This document shows positions 48,503-61,689 of a stretch of DNA of 64,000 bases, piece after piece. Within the stretch, counting starts at the first letter, position 1; the number at the start of each line of letters is the position of its first letter. A model generated the notes under the pieces. That model had not been told where the DNA came from and did no database searches. It saw only the letters and a program-made list of their open reading frames with translations. Made by a program: the position numbers and the translations under genes. Location: NCBI RefSeq assembly GCF_022458985.1, contig NC_061785.1, positions 2,039,816-2,103,815 on the forward strand. Direction: 5' to 3'. Origin of the DNA: Mugil cephalus. Lineage: Eukaryota > Chordata > Actinopteri > Mugiliformes > Mugilidae.

Positions 48503-48959
48503 TCAGAGGACTCGGAGGACTCGGCCGCCGCGAGGGGGGAGGACGGGGAGCCGTGAGCGTCCGAGAGGCAGCGGACGAGAAGACGAGTCGTCCATGGACG
48601 CTGAGGACAACGACAGAAGGGATGTGGGGACATGTGGGACAGCGAGAGGAGGCACAGCTGGAAAACAGAAAAACAATACAATTACATTAAAATGGATTAG
48701 AAAGCATCAAAAACACAAACTGATTTCATTTACACACTTATACACCACAAGTTTTAGATCAGCATCAGTGACCTCTGGTATTGTTGCTTCATCCTACAGC
48801 GAAATAATGACACAAAACTTTAGTAGACAAAGATGGCTACTGTTCTGAGCTCCCTGTCTCCTCCGTATATATTTACATATATTCTGTCAATATATATATA
48901 TGAATAAACAAATAAGACACGTTTCGGTGTTAAAATAGCACTAATAGAGCAGGATATTT

Positions 48960-49048
48960 ATTAAAATATTAACAACAGAGCTGCTAAGTGCCTAGCTACC
49001 GTTAGCTTAGCTACCGTTAACTTAGCTACCGTTAGCTTAGCTACCGAC
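48960..49048. repeat. Short GCTACCGTTAGCTTA tandem repeat
   Basis: About four 16-bp copies of TTAGCTACCGTTAGC-type sequence directly after oxld1 exon 1 on the transcribed strand, running up to the splice donor. Confidence 0.75.
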
Positions 49049-49099
49049 CTTTTGTAAGGTTACCGACGATCTCGCGGCATTTACAGCCACACACAGCAT

Positions 49100-50759
49100 C
49101 GTCGGAGCCGACGAGGCGCAGACTTTATGTGATAAAAGTCACATTTTAATCTAAACCAAAGGTTTAATTAAGTCGCTTCCTCCTCTGATTCGTTTTAGTC
49201 CAGTTGGAGATGATTTACAGACAGTTACGTCACTTCGACCTCTGCGCGTCATCGTAAACAGAGAAGTTGATTGGCTGAGGGGAAATACAGTAACCAATCA
49301 AATAGCAGTCTTTTAGTTTGTGGGCGGGTCAAAAACGAGTTGTAGCTTCCGCCTCTGGCCGCTAAGTGTCCGCATCGTACATCTACTTCCAACGTAAAGA
49401 CACAACGGCAACAGGATCTCACAAATAAATACACACATTAAAGAAGAACAACAACATATTTAAACTATTATGTAGAATCGTGTAAAACTCGCTATTTATC
49501 CTCATAACTAAGTGAATTTACTGCAGGTAAAAAGTTGTCCACGTTGAGCAGCTCTAAGGAAATGCAAATAATTTACAGTAATAAATCCTTCACATCTGCA
49601 TTTGTCTACAGGATATTAGACACACTTTGAATATTCCTTTAAATACATTATTCACCGTGGCTACAAAAGAGGTCACTGTAATCCAGCTCCATGTTTATTT
49701 TCTAACATTTCCATCGTGCTTGTATTTCCAGTGAGGAGAGGAAATGGAAACAGGATCTCACAAATAACAACTTTGACTAAACATCATAATGTAACACGGC
49801 TATTTACCCTCATAGCTCATAACTGAGTGCGTTTATGGATTACTGTTGTGTAACTTTAATAAAATGCAAATTATTCTCAATAATAAATCCCTCATGGGGG
49901 CAATTTGTCTGCAGAATATTAACTCTGAACATTTCCTTTAATATATAACACACAAAAGAAGTCAGTGTAACCCAGCTCCATGTTTATTTTCTATCATTTC
50001 CATGCAACGCTTAACAGTTCAGGTAATTGCCCTGCGCTTGCTAAACACAATGCGCAGTCATCAAGCAGGCGAGCGAGCAAACAATTTCTATTCTGCTAAG
50101 ATCAACACTTCGTCCCGGGCCTACCTGGTCTGTGTTTGCAGTTTCCTTTACTGTACATGCATCGTGCTCCTTTCCTCACACTGTTTCCAGTTTATTTTCA
50201 TTTAAAGACGCAGCAAGGGAGAGGTTTTCTGGGGGAGGTTAAGGTCAGGGGTCATAAAACGCAGCCCCTCAGTCTGAGACATGTCAACTTTAGAGCAGCA
50301 AGAACAGCGGATATGATTTATCAGCTTAATTATTTTTAAATGTTTGTTTTTCATCCGACTGAACGTAAAAACAGAAACGATCCACTTGGACTGGCTGGTT
50401 TTGCTAACTAGCCTTTTATAGTGAGTGAACGTCCTGCAGAGGACAGAGGTGTGAACTGGAATCATCTGATGACTGTAAACACAGTCACACAATCCAAGAA
50501 AAGGTTCGGCCATTAGCTCATAACGTCACACAGACATTAGCCGTGTGAATCAGAATTGACTTCATTACCAGCCCCAGAAATAAGAACTTGTGACATGAAT
50601 AAGTGAACAGGGAGTGAAATCATTAGCGTCCTGCAGCAGCTACCAGACCAGAATAATCAGAGGTGAACTTGAAGAGTCTGAAACATGAAAAATATTCAAA
50701 GTTAAAACATTTTCAGGGCTTAAATCAGAGAGAAGGGGACCGGTTTATGACTTGGAGCA
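49100..50759. other. Gene-free stretch right of oxld1
   Basis: The first 300 bp are probably the oxld1 promoter. Two related segments follow: 49670-49760 and 49965-50010 share GTAACCCAGCTCCATGTTTATTTTCTA-like sequence, and 49560-49590 resembles 49860-49890, so a tandem duplication of about 300 bp is likely. No exon is visible. Confidence 0.5.
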
Positions 50760-50935
50760 GATTAGATTAGATTCATCTTTATTGTCATTACACAAGAAAC
50801 AGGGTTTAGAATATTTCCATTAGTGTGTTATATAAGATGTGACCATATCATACAGGTGGATCTATAGACTATAAATAGGAACTATGACATAATTTACAAT
50901 AAAGGTAATGGGCAGATGACACAACGCTGAAACTT
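50760..50935. mobile_element. Dispersed repeat, LINE-tail like, copy 2
   Basis: Begins ATTAGATTAGATTCATCTTTATTGTCATTACAC and continues with motifs shared with 34823-35075 (GACTATA.., GGCAGATGA). Same orientation as copy 1; no coding capacity. Confidence 0.6.
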
Positions 50936-51432
50936 GGCTTGAAACTTGTCATGTTACATAACTAACTGTTACCTAAATCTGACCCAGATACGGATGCAGT
51001 ATGTTTTACAGAGTATTTTAAAGCAGTAAAGCAGATCTGGAGCATGAAACGGCTCCTTCATGTCCCTCCTCGTGTCGTTCTTCTTTGTGGGATCTAATCA
51101 CGCTGCAGCTTTCTGAAGAATCCGACCGAGTCTCCGATGCACAAAGAGCCGCATGTGTCGCGTCCCCGCAGACCTCAGTGTTTGCAGACCTCGCCCATGG
51201 TAACCTGGTGTGGAAACACAGCAGCTGCTCCGCCTGGCAGCAGATACCAGGTGTGTGGTGGAGCATGTTGTCTCACCGGAGATTCCCCCCGGGACAATCC
51301 CAAAGACAGGCGCTCCCTCTTCATTCTTTAAAGGCAGCAAACAATCACTGAACGGCAACAATAAGACTCCGCAGGGCTGATGTTTCAACAGTGAGTCGCA
51401 CCAGTGACAATGTCCCTGTTGTCTCCATAATC

Positions 51433-51473
51433 CATAACATAACATAACATAACATAATATAATATAATATAAT
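51433..51473. repeat. AACAT/AATAT pentanucleotide repeat
   Basis: (CATAA)n changing to (TATAA)n, about eight units. Confidence 0.9.
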
Positions 51474-51564
51474 GTACAGTGGTCTGTTAGAACCAGGCAA
51501 CGTGGCTGAGGGCTCATGTTTCAACGTAAATATACAAAGAACAGAAGAGATTTAAGTCTATTCA

Positions 51565-52510
51565 TAATAGATAGGCTACAGTTAGCAGCTTAGTTAGCAA
51601 TCAGTTAGCAGTACAGTAGACAGTTAAGTTAGCAGTTTAGTTAGCAGCAGCAGCAGAGGCTACAGTTAGCAGTATAGTTAGCAATCAGTTAGCAGTACAG
51701 TAGACAGTTAAGTTAGCAGTTCAGTTAGCTGTAGAGTAGGCTACAGTTAGCAGTATAGTTAGCGGTTTAGTTAGCAGTAGACTAGGCTACAGTTAGCAGT
51801 TTAATTAGCAGTAGCGGAGGCTATAGTTAGCAGTATAGTTAGCAGTAGACTATTGTACAGTTAGCGGTTTTTTAGCAGTAGCGGAGGCTACAGTTAGCAG
51901 TATAGTTAGCGGTTTAGTTAGCAGTAGACTAGGCTACAGTTAGCAGTTTAATTAGCAGTAGCGGAGGCTACAGTTAGCAGTATAGTTAGCGGTTTAGTTA
52001 GCAGTAGAGTAGGCTACAGTTAGTATAGTTAGCGGTTTAGTTAGCAGTAGAGTAGGCTACAGTTAGCAGTTTAGTTAGCAGTAGAGTAGGCTACAGTTAG
52101 CAGTATAGTTAGCAGTATAGTTAGCGGTTAAGTTAGCAGTAGACTATGCTACAGTTAGCGGTTTTTTAGCAGTAGCGGAGGCTACAGTTAGCAGCATAGT
52201 TAGCAGTAGAGTAGGCTACAGTTAGCAGTTTAGTTAGCATTAGAGTAGGCTACAGTTAGCAGTTTAGTTAGCAGTAGACTAGGCTACAGTTAGCAGTTTA
52301 GTTAGCAGTAGAGTAGGCTACAGTTAGCAGTATAGTTAGCGGTTTAGTTAGCAGTAGACTAGGCTACAGTTAGCAGTTTAGTTAGCAGTAGAGGCTACAG
52401 TTAGCAGTTTAATTCATAGCAGAGTTAGCATTTAATCAGTACAGTTAGCAGTTTAGTTAGCAGTAGACTAGGCTACAGTTAGCAGTTAAGTTAGCAGTAG
52501 AGTTAGCGGC
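51565..52510 (+). repeat. GTTAGCAGTAGA minisatellite, array B, inverted relative to array A
   Basis: Many copies of CGGTTTAGTTAGCAGTAGACTAGGCTACAGTTAG, interleaved with shorter CAGTATAGTTAGC segments. The unit differs from the reverse complement of array A at about three of 34 positions. The array is more irregular than A. Confidence 0.95.
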
Positions 52511-55500
52511 AGTGTTGAGGTAGTTACTGAGAAAGTAAACCATTACACATTACTATTTAAAAATGCAATGCCTTACCCGGTTACTTGCTGCTTACTGTAA
52601 TTAGTTACACTGCTAGTTACATTACTTTTGTATTTTCACTCCATGACATCACATGAAGTGCACCACACCTTAATTACCAATTAACACTATAAAATTAAAC
52701 AATATGCCTAAAGAAGCATTAATCTTTATTCTACAAAGAGAACATGAACACCATCTCTTTAACGCTCTTTAATTTAAACAAACTTTTACTGAAATGTGTC
52801 AGTACAAGGCTACAGCACTAACAGGTCGCTTCATTTCAATCAGCATTTATTTCGTGTCCATTAGATGTGAATCATCAGACTTAACCGAACTTTAATTTCT
52901 TTACAATAGAACATTTAGTGTAATTATGCATTTGTTAAAAATAAATTGAAGATAAAGAAACATAGAACGCTCGTGAACTCTACCAGTGACTGACAGTAAT
53001 TAATAATGTTCTATATTGAATCTAGTGGAGGTTCAGCTTGTTAGAATCTCTGAGTTATTCCAGGTATGTGAGGAGGCCGGCGACGGGTCAGTTTTCTTAC
53101 CACCGACACCCCCACCCCTCCAAAACACCAGCGGCACCACCTGAGGTCGGCTCCTGGATTAGGTTTCTCTCAGCACCTTTTCCTTTGAGAATCCTGGAGC
53201 CCTGCGTTACCTCCGCCAGGCGTTTCCTGGGGGCCCCAGCTCTTACAGACCCAGGCAAACGTAGCTTAATACCACTAATACTAGGGCACATGACAAATAC
53301 TTTAAGAAAAGACACTCGGGGGGGAACGGGGCTATTTTAGAATCAGTTTTATACTATTGGAAAGTTTCACACGACCTGAAGTGCAGCCTGGAGACTCCCT
53401 GGGGCTTCATGGGAACTCCTGGAGGACGCATTCAGCATTAGCTTTCTCCCTCTCGGACATTTACAGTTGAGTGAAACTTGAGTGCAATTTTAATATCTGG
53501 AGGCGACAAAGCTGCAGAAAAAGTTTTTAGTGAGATGAAAATGCTGCGACATAAACAACACGGCTCTGCCCTGGTCGCAGGCTTTCTGCAGGATTAGCTT
53601 CATAATCCTGCCCAAAGCCTGCACGCACAAAGAGCCCGGCAGCTTTTCTAACAACTTGTCAAACATTCACCAGCTCTGCACCGTCCCTCTACGTATGTGG
53701 GAAAGATTTGCCAAGCTTGCAATGTAAATCAGAATCTCAGACGTCCACCACTTTGTTTTCTGACCTCAGCTTATGAGACAAATCACGCGTTTTCCGTGTT
53801 TCAGGGTTTTCCCGGCTCAGCTATCGTGTAAAGCAGCTGTGATACAGCAGAGGTGTCTGGATGGAGTTTGTGTGTTTTCATGCTGCAGCTGTGTCAACAC
53901 TGTGGTCAAAAAGCTTCCCCTGCAAAACGGGAAGAAAAGTGGAAAAAGTTGCTTCAGTTTCTCTGCGACTCGTCCTAGAAGTGAAGCGTCGTGATAACTG
54001 CTGCTCTGAAACCTCAGAGCTGTGAGGATGAGCTGAGGCGCCGCTGAAAAGGAAGCAGGGAGGTGTTTCGCTGCTCAGGTGTCCTTCGCCGAGGTAACTC
54101 CTGGCCCGACTCACAGCGCCGGCTTTGTCCCGAGCGCACAAAGAAAACACTGTTCACACTCAGCAACAGAAACGACAAAGTCAGCGACGCACCTCCTCTG
54201 ACTCGTCATCACGGGCCCGAAAACATCAACGGGGGCGAAATCAGTTTGTGACCCAAAAACATGAACCCAGCGAGTCCTGACAGGTGTAAATGAACAACTA
54301 AAACCCAATCAGCCGTTACATTATGACCGCTGACTCTGTAGGACACAGAAAACTGAACCCTGTTCATGAACATGTTGGAGCTCATTCGTGGTCTTGGTCT
54401 CTTTTTAAAGACAAGATTCTGAAGTTTCTATCACAAAAGTTGGAACACGGTTAAAAAATAACAAGTTATTTTGAAAAGAAAAATGTGTTGGTTGAATCCT
54501 ATAATGACTTTTATCAATGAAACTAGAAGAAAAAGACATATTACATCATGCAGCATTTACTCAAACACAGCTGGTGTCCAGAGCTCTGATTGGTTCATAA
54601 AGCTGCTGCTGTCCCTTATAGACCCAGTCACCGTTTGTAAACAATGTGGCGTTTTTTGAGGGGCGGGGCTTAACTGGAGGCAAAACATCTCAAACACTGT
54701 AGCCTGTAAACGGTAGTTAGCATATTTCAATGGACGAGGGAAACGCATATTTTAGAGAATATACTTATGAACTCACTCTCTGAGACCGTGAGTGTTATTT
54801 TAAATAGTTGACTGATGGGACTATATTCACCGACTCCTACACTCTCACTCAATAGATGGACAATTTGACCAAAGGACACAGAGGGGACGAAGTCTGGTCT
54901 GTCTTTAACAAGTGAAGCCTCTAGAACAAAGATATTACAAGAAGTAAGAGGAACCACTGTGGAGGGGAACGTAGTAAATGCAACTTCTGCTTGGACACCC
55001 CTGAAACACACAGCTAAGCCGTTAGCATTAGCATCAACATGTAACAATTTATTGTAACCTATAACAGGTGGTTGTTGATTGTCTCTCTCCAATCCTTTTT
55101 TTTAAAGTCACTGTGACTTAGACTTAGACTTTTACTAACTTTATTGTCATTTTGTTTGCACAGGGTGTAAACAGAACAAAATTTCATTTCAACGCGGCTC
55201 GGGACAAAAAATACAATATAAAGTGCAGCAGTTAATTTACCCCCCAAATTTTTCTATCACAAATTTAAATTTCTTAAAATACACATTAACATGAATCCAA
55301 CGTACGAGGTCCAATTTTACACTGACTCTGTCCATTCAGTCCTCAGGTAAAACCCCGGAGGCTGCAGCATTAGCAAGGGAGAAGCTAACAGAGCAGCTAA
55401 CTACTGAGGTCAAAGTGTTTTGGTGATTCACTGTCCTGCTACATTCAGCTGTGTTTAACGATAAAACCTGAACCTGTCAATTATTGTCTTTAAAATACAC

Positions 55501-58280
55501 CAGACAGACAAAAATAAAAGTGATTTGTCAGGTTTGGTCTGTTTGAACGTCTCCGTGGAGATGAACTAGAGATATGTAATAAACATACTTATATGTGAAG
55601 TATATTGTTTATCTTGTATATATTTTATGTTTACCTTATACATTCTAAGCTTCTATGCTCTAATTATTATGTTTTTTTCATGACTGGATAAATAACCGGT
55701 GGGTTGATGTGTTTGTTTGTCAGAAATCTAAAATCTAAACAAGGCAAAGGACAAAAATAACTCGGTAATTTGGATAAATATTTGAATAAAAATGTCCAAC
55801 GTAAGTGCAAAAATAAAAATGACACCACAAACTTCACCACTCACATTGCAGCACACTGTAACCATGGCGACGCTCTGCTTCTACTGTTCACATGAGTCCA
55901 GACGAGATAAAACAAATCACTTCCACGTTCCTCTTTGAGATTCTCAGTCAGATGTTTGAATCGACACAGATGATTAAAAATGTTCAGGAACAAGAGTTTA
56001 CAGGTTTGTTTCAGTTTGTCTCACACCTTAAAAAAAAACGTGAAGCCTTCGTGTCCTCACGGCCTCAGCGCTGAGCTGTGGTGTGATAACCTTCACAACA
56101 TGAGGAAGACTTCGTCCTCTGAGGACGAGGCCGTAATGAGGCAAACAAGGACGAGCCGTCGGTGGAAGCGTCTAATTAAAACCGAACGAACTGGAGGCTG
56201 TTCCAGGAAAGTCAGGTCAATGTAGGAGAAATGAAACTGGAAGATTCACCTGGAAACTCCTGGAAAAAACATTTATGGTAATAAGATGAAGAGTTAAACG
56301 GAAATGTAAATAATCTAGAACAAACAATGAAAAATAGGGACCTCATTCAGACGCTTTTAATAATCTCACACTCAAAAGAGACAAATTATATTGACCGTGA
56401 TTCAAAACATCCAATTTTGTTTTTTGCACAGAAGCCAGCCTTGTATTTGGTGTCACTTTTATTCATCCTGTCTTCAGAGATCTACAGCAGTAAGTGCATC
56501 GACGGGTTAAAGGATGGACCATTGCAAGTTTTGTAAGGAACTGTGTCGCTGCAGACTAGCTATGGTGTAAAGGCTCTTTTATAGGACTTTAGGACATAGA
56601 CGCTGTAACTTATGCACTGAAACATTTGACACAAACACTAGTCAAACCAAACTTCCAAACCTCGTCTGGGTTCCATCTTTATTGATTCAGAACAACCAGA
56701 TAATGGCAGAGATGGAGAAGCAGCTGGAAATATGATGCGCTCTGTGTAGTAGTTAAATGTCAGGGTAGATGTGTTATGGTCTAGATTTTGTGTTTCATCC
56801 AAAACTGAGAAGAAAAATCCCTGCACACTATTGGAGACGACTCCAGCCAATCAGAGCATCAAACTACGTCACATTAACGTCTGATCGCTTCATCCTTTCT
56901 GCAAAGAAAAAACAACAAACTCTTATTTAGGGCAAAGTACTGTTGCTCTTCTGTCCATCACTACATCAAGCCCCGCCCCCAACGCGATCTGATTGGCCGA
57001 ACAGATCTTTACTGGTCCCAGCGGAGAGAGTCCAGACAAACCTCTGACATAAAAAGTATTTGTGGGTCTGATGAGAAGAATATGAAGACGGGGGTCATAA
57101 TGTTATGGCTGATTTTTACAACAACCCAAAACAGCTGAAAATTTGAAATAAATAAATAAATAAATAAAAACATCCACAAAGAAGAAGTGACAGTTGTGAG
57201 CCGCTGAGATTAAAACCACAAACCCACTTATTTTTCTCTGGTCGTCCTGTAAATGTTTAACTGGGGAGAAACCGTGCGGATAATTCAGAGTGAACCAAAC
57301 TGTTTACCCCGAGAGCGGTCAATCATTCTCTAGTTCAGCTGCAGAGGTCAGGTGGAGGTGTGCAGGGGACGGGGAGGGTCCTGAACGCATCGTCCGGTTA
57401 AAGGTTAATCTGTGGGGCCGCGGTTTTAACACAAACGTGAACGTGAGTCTCCGGCGCTGCAGGGTCTGGATGGGGGGGTGGAGGGTCTGGATGGGGGTGG
57501 AGGGTGGAGGTGGGTGGAGTAGGGGGGTGGGGGGGTGACTTTTGGATGTGTTTTGACTGTGAATTTCCAGAGCTCGGGGCTCTGGTGCTGCTGCCAACTA
57601 TGCAGAGTCTATCAGTCAGGACGGAGATAAACAACGGACGGAGCTGAACGTGGCAGCGGAAAATAACAGGAAGCACTTTCTGCTCTGAAGCTGCACAAGT
57701 TGCACTCTGCTATTTAACATTCTCACACGTTATTTATATCATTAGTTTGGCTTCGACTTATCATCTCACACGAGGTTTCTGCATAAAAACGACTCGTAAG
57801 CGCGTCCGGTCGATGCCTATTCAGTGGATATGCAAAGATTATTCATTGAGCTGAAGTCGAATATTCCAGCGTCATGTGTTTGACTCTTTGTCTACATCTA
57901 CCGCACCACTTCTCAAACCTTTACCTATAAACTGCTGCTTTACAAAAGTGCGGAAGAGTAATTATTCATTGATTAAATCGTTATGACGCCCTGAGGACGA
58001 CAAACTGCTGCTCAAACTCTTTAATCAGTTCAGATTTCAGACTCATGAACGTTGCTCCAATGTTATCTCTGTTCTACTTATTCATTATTCGTCATTTTCC
58101 TTGTTTAAATACTTTTTTTTTGCATATTTTTCCAATGAATGACTGTTTCATTGTGCCGGGAGTTAAATAAAAGGGAAAAGTTTCCTGAACTGAACTGAAA
58201 TTGTTTACGTCTGGAACTTTTCTGACGTCAAGGAGATTTCCACAAAAAGTCCCAGAACACGTCAGGACACATGAAAGAAA
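52511..58280. other. Gene-free stretch with old repeats
   Basis: No supported exon. GCCATAACATTATGACC-type motifs appear in opposite orientation at about 54310-54330 and 57082-57105, marking an interspersed fish repeat. A LINE-like tail (TTATTGTCATTTTG then TGTAAACAGAACAAAATTTCATT) is on the minus strand at about 55110-55225, and another (GTGCCGGGAGTTAAATAAA) is near 58153. The G-rich tract 57460-57540 is low complexity. Short open frames here look like chance. Confidence 0.5.
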
Positions 58281-58286
58281 AGAACG

Positions 58287-58354
<68 letters not shown>
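58287..58354. repeat. ATCT tetranucleotide repeat
   Basis: (ATCT)n, about 16 uninterrupted copies. Confidence 0.97.
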
Positions 58355-58356
<2 letters not shown>

Positions 58357-58870
58357 TATATGAAAATAACTTCTATCCAGTGTTTTAGTCACAGAAATGA
58401 ACAGACCACAGGACTGAACGACAGACAGACTGCGTTTTAAATCTCTCTGAGGTATTTAGGATCAGTGGGACATAAGATGTATAAAAACTAAGCATCATCA
58501 TCATATTATAATAAAGTTACCAATGTAAAAATGTATATTTTAATGCCTGATCATGGCCGAGCAAAGACTGAACAGTAAAGTCCCAACGTCCTCAAACGAG
58601 TACTTGCTAATTAGCGACATCGTAGCTCGTTGTTATTGATAAAATTGTTAAATGTTTGAGTTGTATCAAACAAAATAAACAGAAATAAATAAGTCCAACC
58701 GTAAACTTCTAATGAATCGTGTTTTTAGACCGACGACTGTATTGACCCTTTTCCACCACTAGGTGACAGACTAAAGCGTCCACTAATGAGGACAACAGGT
58801 TTAAATGAAGCGGAATCAGCTGATATAAAACCTAAAACTTAACGTATGAGGACGCTGAGGCTGGTCTGTG

Positions 58871-58979
58871 TGTTCATGTTCAGGATGCGTTCATGTTCAG
58901 GATGTGTTCATGTTCAGGATGTGTTCATGTTCAGGATGTGTTCATGTTCAGGATGTGTTCATGTTCAGGATGTGTTCAT
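58871..58979. repeat. 17-bp minisatellite GTTCATGTTCAGGATGT
   Basis: About six near-identical copies of a 17-bp unit. The short open frame through it (MCSCSGCVHVQDVF...) is a by-product. Confidence 0.95.
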
Positions 58980-60204
58980 GCCCCGGAGGCTTCCTCTGCA
59001 TCCTGGGAAAAAAAAAAGATAAAATATTAGCAAGCGGCAAAACAAATGTTTAAATCTTAGACAAATATACGAAACACAAACAACAAAGCCGAGAGTCACG
59101 AAGCAAAATATTGGACTTAAATACTGGTTTTTAGCTCCGGGACAAACTGAAGAAATCCTCAACGTGGTGTGAAAGAGAAACCGTCACCAGAAAAGAAAAG
59201 AACAGGATTTAGGAAAAGTTAAAAAAATAAATAAATAAATAAAAACAAGGGTTGAACTACGACAACTAACATCTGAGGTTTAGAGTTTAGTAAATTAGCA
59301 AATATTAAACATTTTCTGTTCGTTGCTGTAAGTCAGGATGTTGTGATTTCATTATTACAGTCACACATCACAAAACCTTTGGTTGATTCGACTTTATTTA
59401 TATAGTTTTTTTTATTTTACCCCATATTTTTTATCTTTTTTTTTTTTTAAATACACATTAACACGAATTCAGGAGCTGAAATCAAAAGGCAACAAGAGCG
59501 TTTTGCGAGATTTATTTGTGTTTTAAAATTTTTTTATTTAATTGCAGATTTGCACTTGTTTGTTAAGAACTTTGTGATTGTGATACAATAGAAATAAAAT
59601 TAGTTTCTTACTATTTTTATTGTTCCTTGTTACATTTATTATTATCATTACTTTAATCTTTTCTTCTTGTGCTGTGACTGGATCCCACTGCTTAGTTTCA
59701 TTCCCGTGGAAGAGCTGCACCAGTTTTCAGTGAAACATTATCGTTGTGCATCTAATTCCATCGTGAAGTATTTTCAGTGTTTTCTGAGAGAAGCAGGAGC
59801 AGCTCGTTGTTCTAATACAAACAGAGGCCGAGTCTCAGGGTCGTCGTAACCCGACATCATCACGGAGGAGGCGTTTTCCATCGGTTTTGTCACGTGTCTT
59901 ATCTGCTCTGCAGCTGCACCTATTTAAGACTTATTTTCCTTTAACAGGATCATGTGTAAGTGAGAATCTCTGATAAAACCCGTGTGAGAGTCGAGGCCCT
60001 GTGAGCCTGAAATAGACGTAGCATCAGCTCCTGAGAACACTCGGAGGTTATCAGGCCGCAGCAGTCGGCTCGGTCGTAAATCAGAGAGCAGCTTCGGTAA
60101 AGACCAGTGAAACACGAGGCGACGCGTTCAGGACCCGCAGGGAAACTCTCAGAACGACACAATGAATAATGTATTAACCAACAGTCGCTGATAATAACTG
60201 AAAA

Positions 60205-61215
60205 CAGAGTTAAATACATGTAATATCAGTTTTATCTTCACATCTGTCACTAAAATGAATAAACCCTCAACATTGACCGTCTGGACTCTTGGTTTTACCT
60301 TCACATTTCCTCTTAAAAACAGTTTGGTTTAATTCTTTTCAACATAACCTCGTCTGTGTCATTTTACACTTATTTTCTCATTCTGACAAACTGTTTTAAC
60401 ACTAAAACCAAAAGAAAAGGTTTAATTTTTCTCTGTGAAAACCGTAAACATGGTGCATGAACCGTTTTTATAGCAATAAAGTGTAAATCTAAAGTGTAAA
60501 TTTCAAAAGCTCACGTACAAATTCAGCAAACAACAAAGTTATTTTTAACTATTTACATTAAAATGCAGGAAAAGCATCGCAAACTGTCCTTAGTAACTAT
60601 GGACTGATGCATTTTTTCCACCAATATTTTATTTTTTAGGCTGGGGATCTCCTCTTGCCAGCTTTTTGCTTTTCATCATTTTCTCCCGTGCACCAACATG
60701 ATGGAGATATTCAGGAAAAAGTTTGGCGTAAATTATTTATAATGAGTCTCAGTTTAAAACTGGTTTATAGTTTGAAGTTTTCACTTCAGATTCAGTGACG
60801 CTGCGTTTTGCTGCTACGTCGTCTTAAACTGGTCGTGTGATTTTGACGCATTTAACAGTAAAAAGGACTCAAACTGAGTCAGGTCTCCATCATGTCAATG
60901 ATACTAGCGCACAGACACATAAAAACACATCTTATTTATGCCAGTTCATTAAGTACACGAGTTAAATACATTTAATATAAGAGCCTTGCACTAAATATTA
61001 TCCTCACATCTGTCACTAAAATGAATATAAACCCTCAACTTTAAAAAACAACATTTAAATAAAGAGGACTATATTTATACGATTTTGCCAGTTCATTAGG
61101 TACGCTAGTGAAATGCATTCTAATATAAGAGTCCTGTTTATTTTATGTCACTCTGGATGAACCTGCATGAAACACCCACCGGCCAGTTTATTAGGTACGC
61201 TAGGTAGAACAGATC
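60205..61215. repeat. Duplicated interspersed segments with CCAGTTCATTAGGTAC motifs
   Basis: A block of about 70-85 bp (GAGTTAAATACAT..AATAT through CACATCTGTCACTAAAATGAAT and ACCCTCAAC) occurs at about 60207-60275 and again at 60960-61040. CCAGTTCATTAGGTACGCTAG-like motifs occur at about 60940, 61088 and 61181. This looks like a degenerate local repeat family. Confidence 0.6.
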
Positions 61216-61640
61216 TAATGTAACGTGTCCTGCTCTAAAATCCTCCTTCATGACTCTTCAAATGTGCAGCTGATGTTGAAACAGCGTCAAAAAGGTGCTA
61301 ATCCCATTAGCTTAGCTCCGCTAAATACAACACGTGTCAATTCAAACCACAATGAAAACGCACACACAAGAACTTTCATGTAAATGTGATTTAGTGCAGG
61401 ACGGTTATATTTCTGCTCTAATTTATATGATCTGGCAAATAAAACAGCTTTCACAGCTTATTCTAAAATATGTATCATGTCCCCAAGTCATGACACCGTG
61501 TGTCTGTTATTCTGAACTAACACTGAGCTGCAGACCTTTCATGGAGCTCGTGTTGTGTGTATACAGTCTTTTAAATGACACATGGTGTGTTCGCACAGTG
61601 TTATTGTATTTCAGCTTTGAATAAATTGTGATGTTTGGCT

Positions 61641-61671
61641 CGTGTGTGTGTGTGTGTGTGTTTGTGTGTGT
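61641..61671. repeat. GT dinucleotide repeat
   Basis: (GT)n with one interruption, about 15 copies. Confidence 0.9.
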
Positions 61672-61689
61672 GGTTTGATTTCTTCCAGG

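Larger units (their letters stand above)
48188..49099 (-). pseudogene. oxld1: oxld1 (oxidoreductase-like domain protein), frame broken in a coding repeat
   Basis: OXLD1 is a small, probably mitochondrial protein with a CCxxxCxxCVW oxidoreductase-like motif. Exon 1 is about 49099-49049 (MLCVAVNAARSS..., donor GTCGGT, or GTAACC ending the exon at 49064). Exon 2 is 48657-48188 (acceptor TTTTCCAG). The C-terminal part [26 protein letters not shown]...[18 protein letters not shown] is intact and highly similar to vertebrate OXLD1. The N-terminal part of exon 2 (LCLLSLSHMSPHPFC...) is in another frame. The switch falls in a 27-bp repeat encoding SPDQGPPPW: one copy has 26 bp. The domain frame meets a TGA upstream near 48506, so no single frame spans the exon. 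Whether this is a real mutation or a sequence error in a GC-rich repeat cannot be told here; the conserved C-terminus argues for recent damage or an error. Confidence 0.8.

Noticed and set aside
53038-53340. 100-codon open frame (MLESLSYSRYVRR...)
   Set aside because: No family resemblance, no splice context and no composition shift; probably chance.
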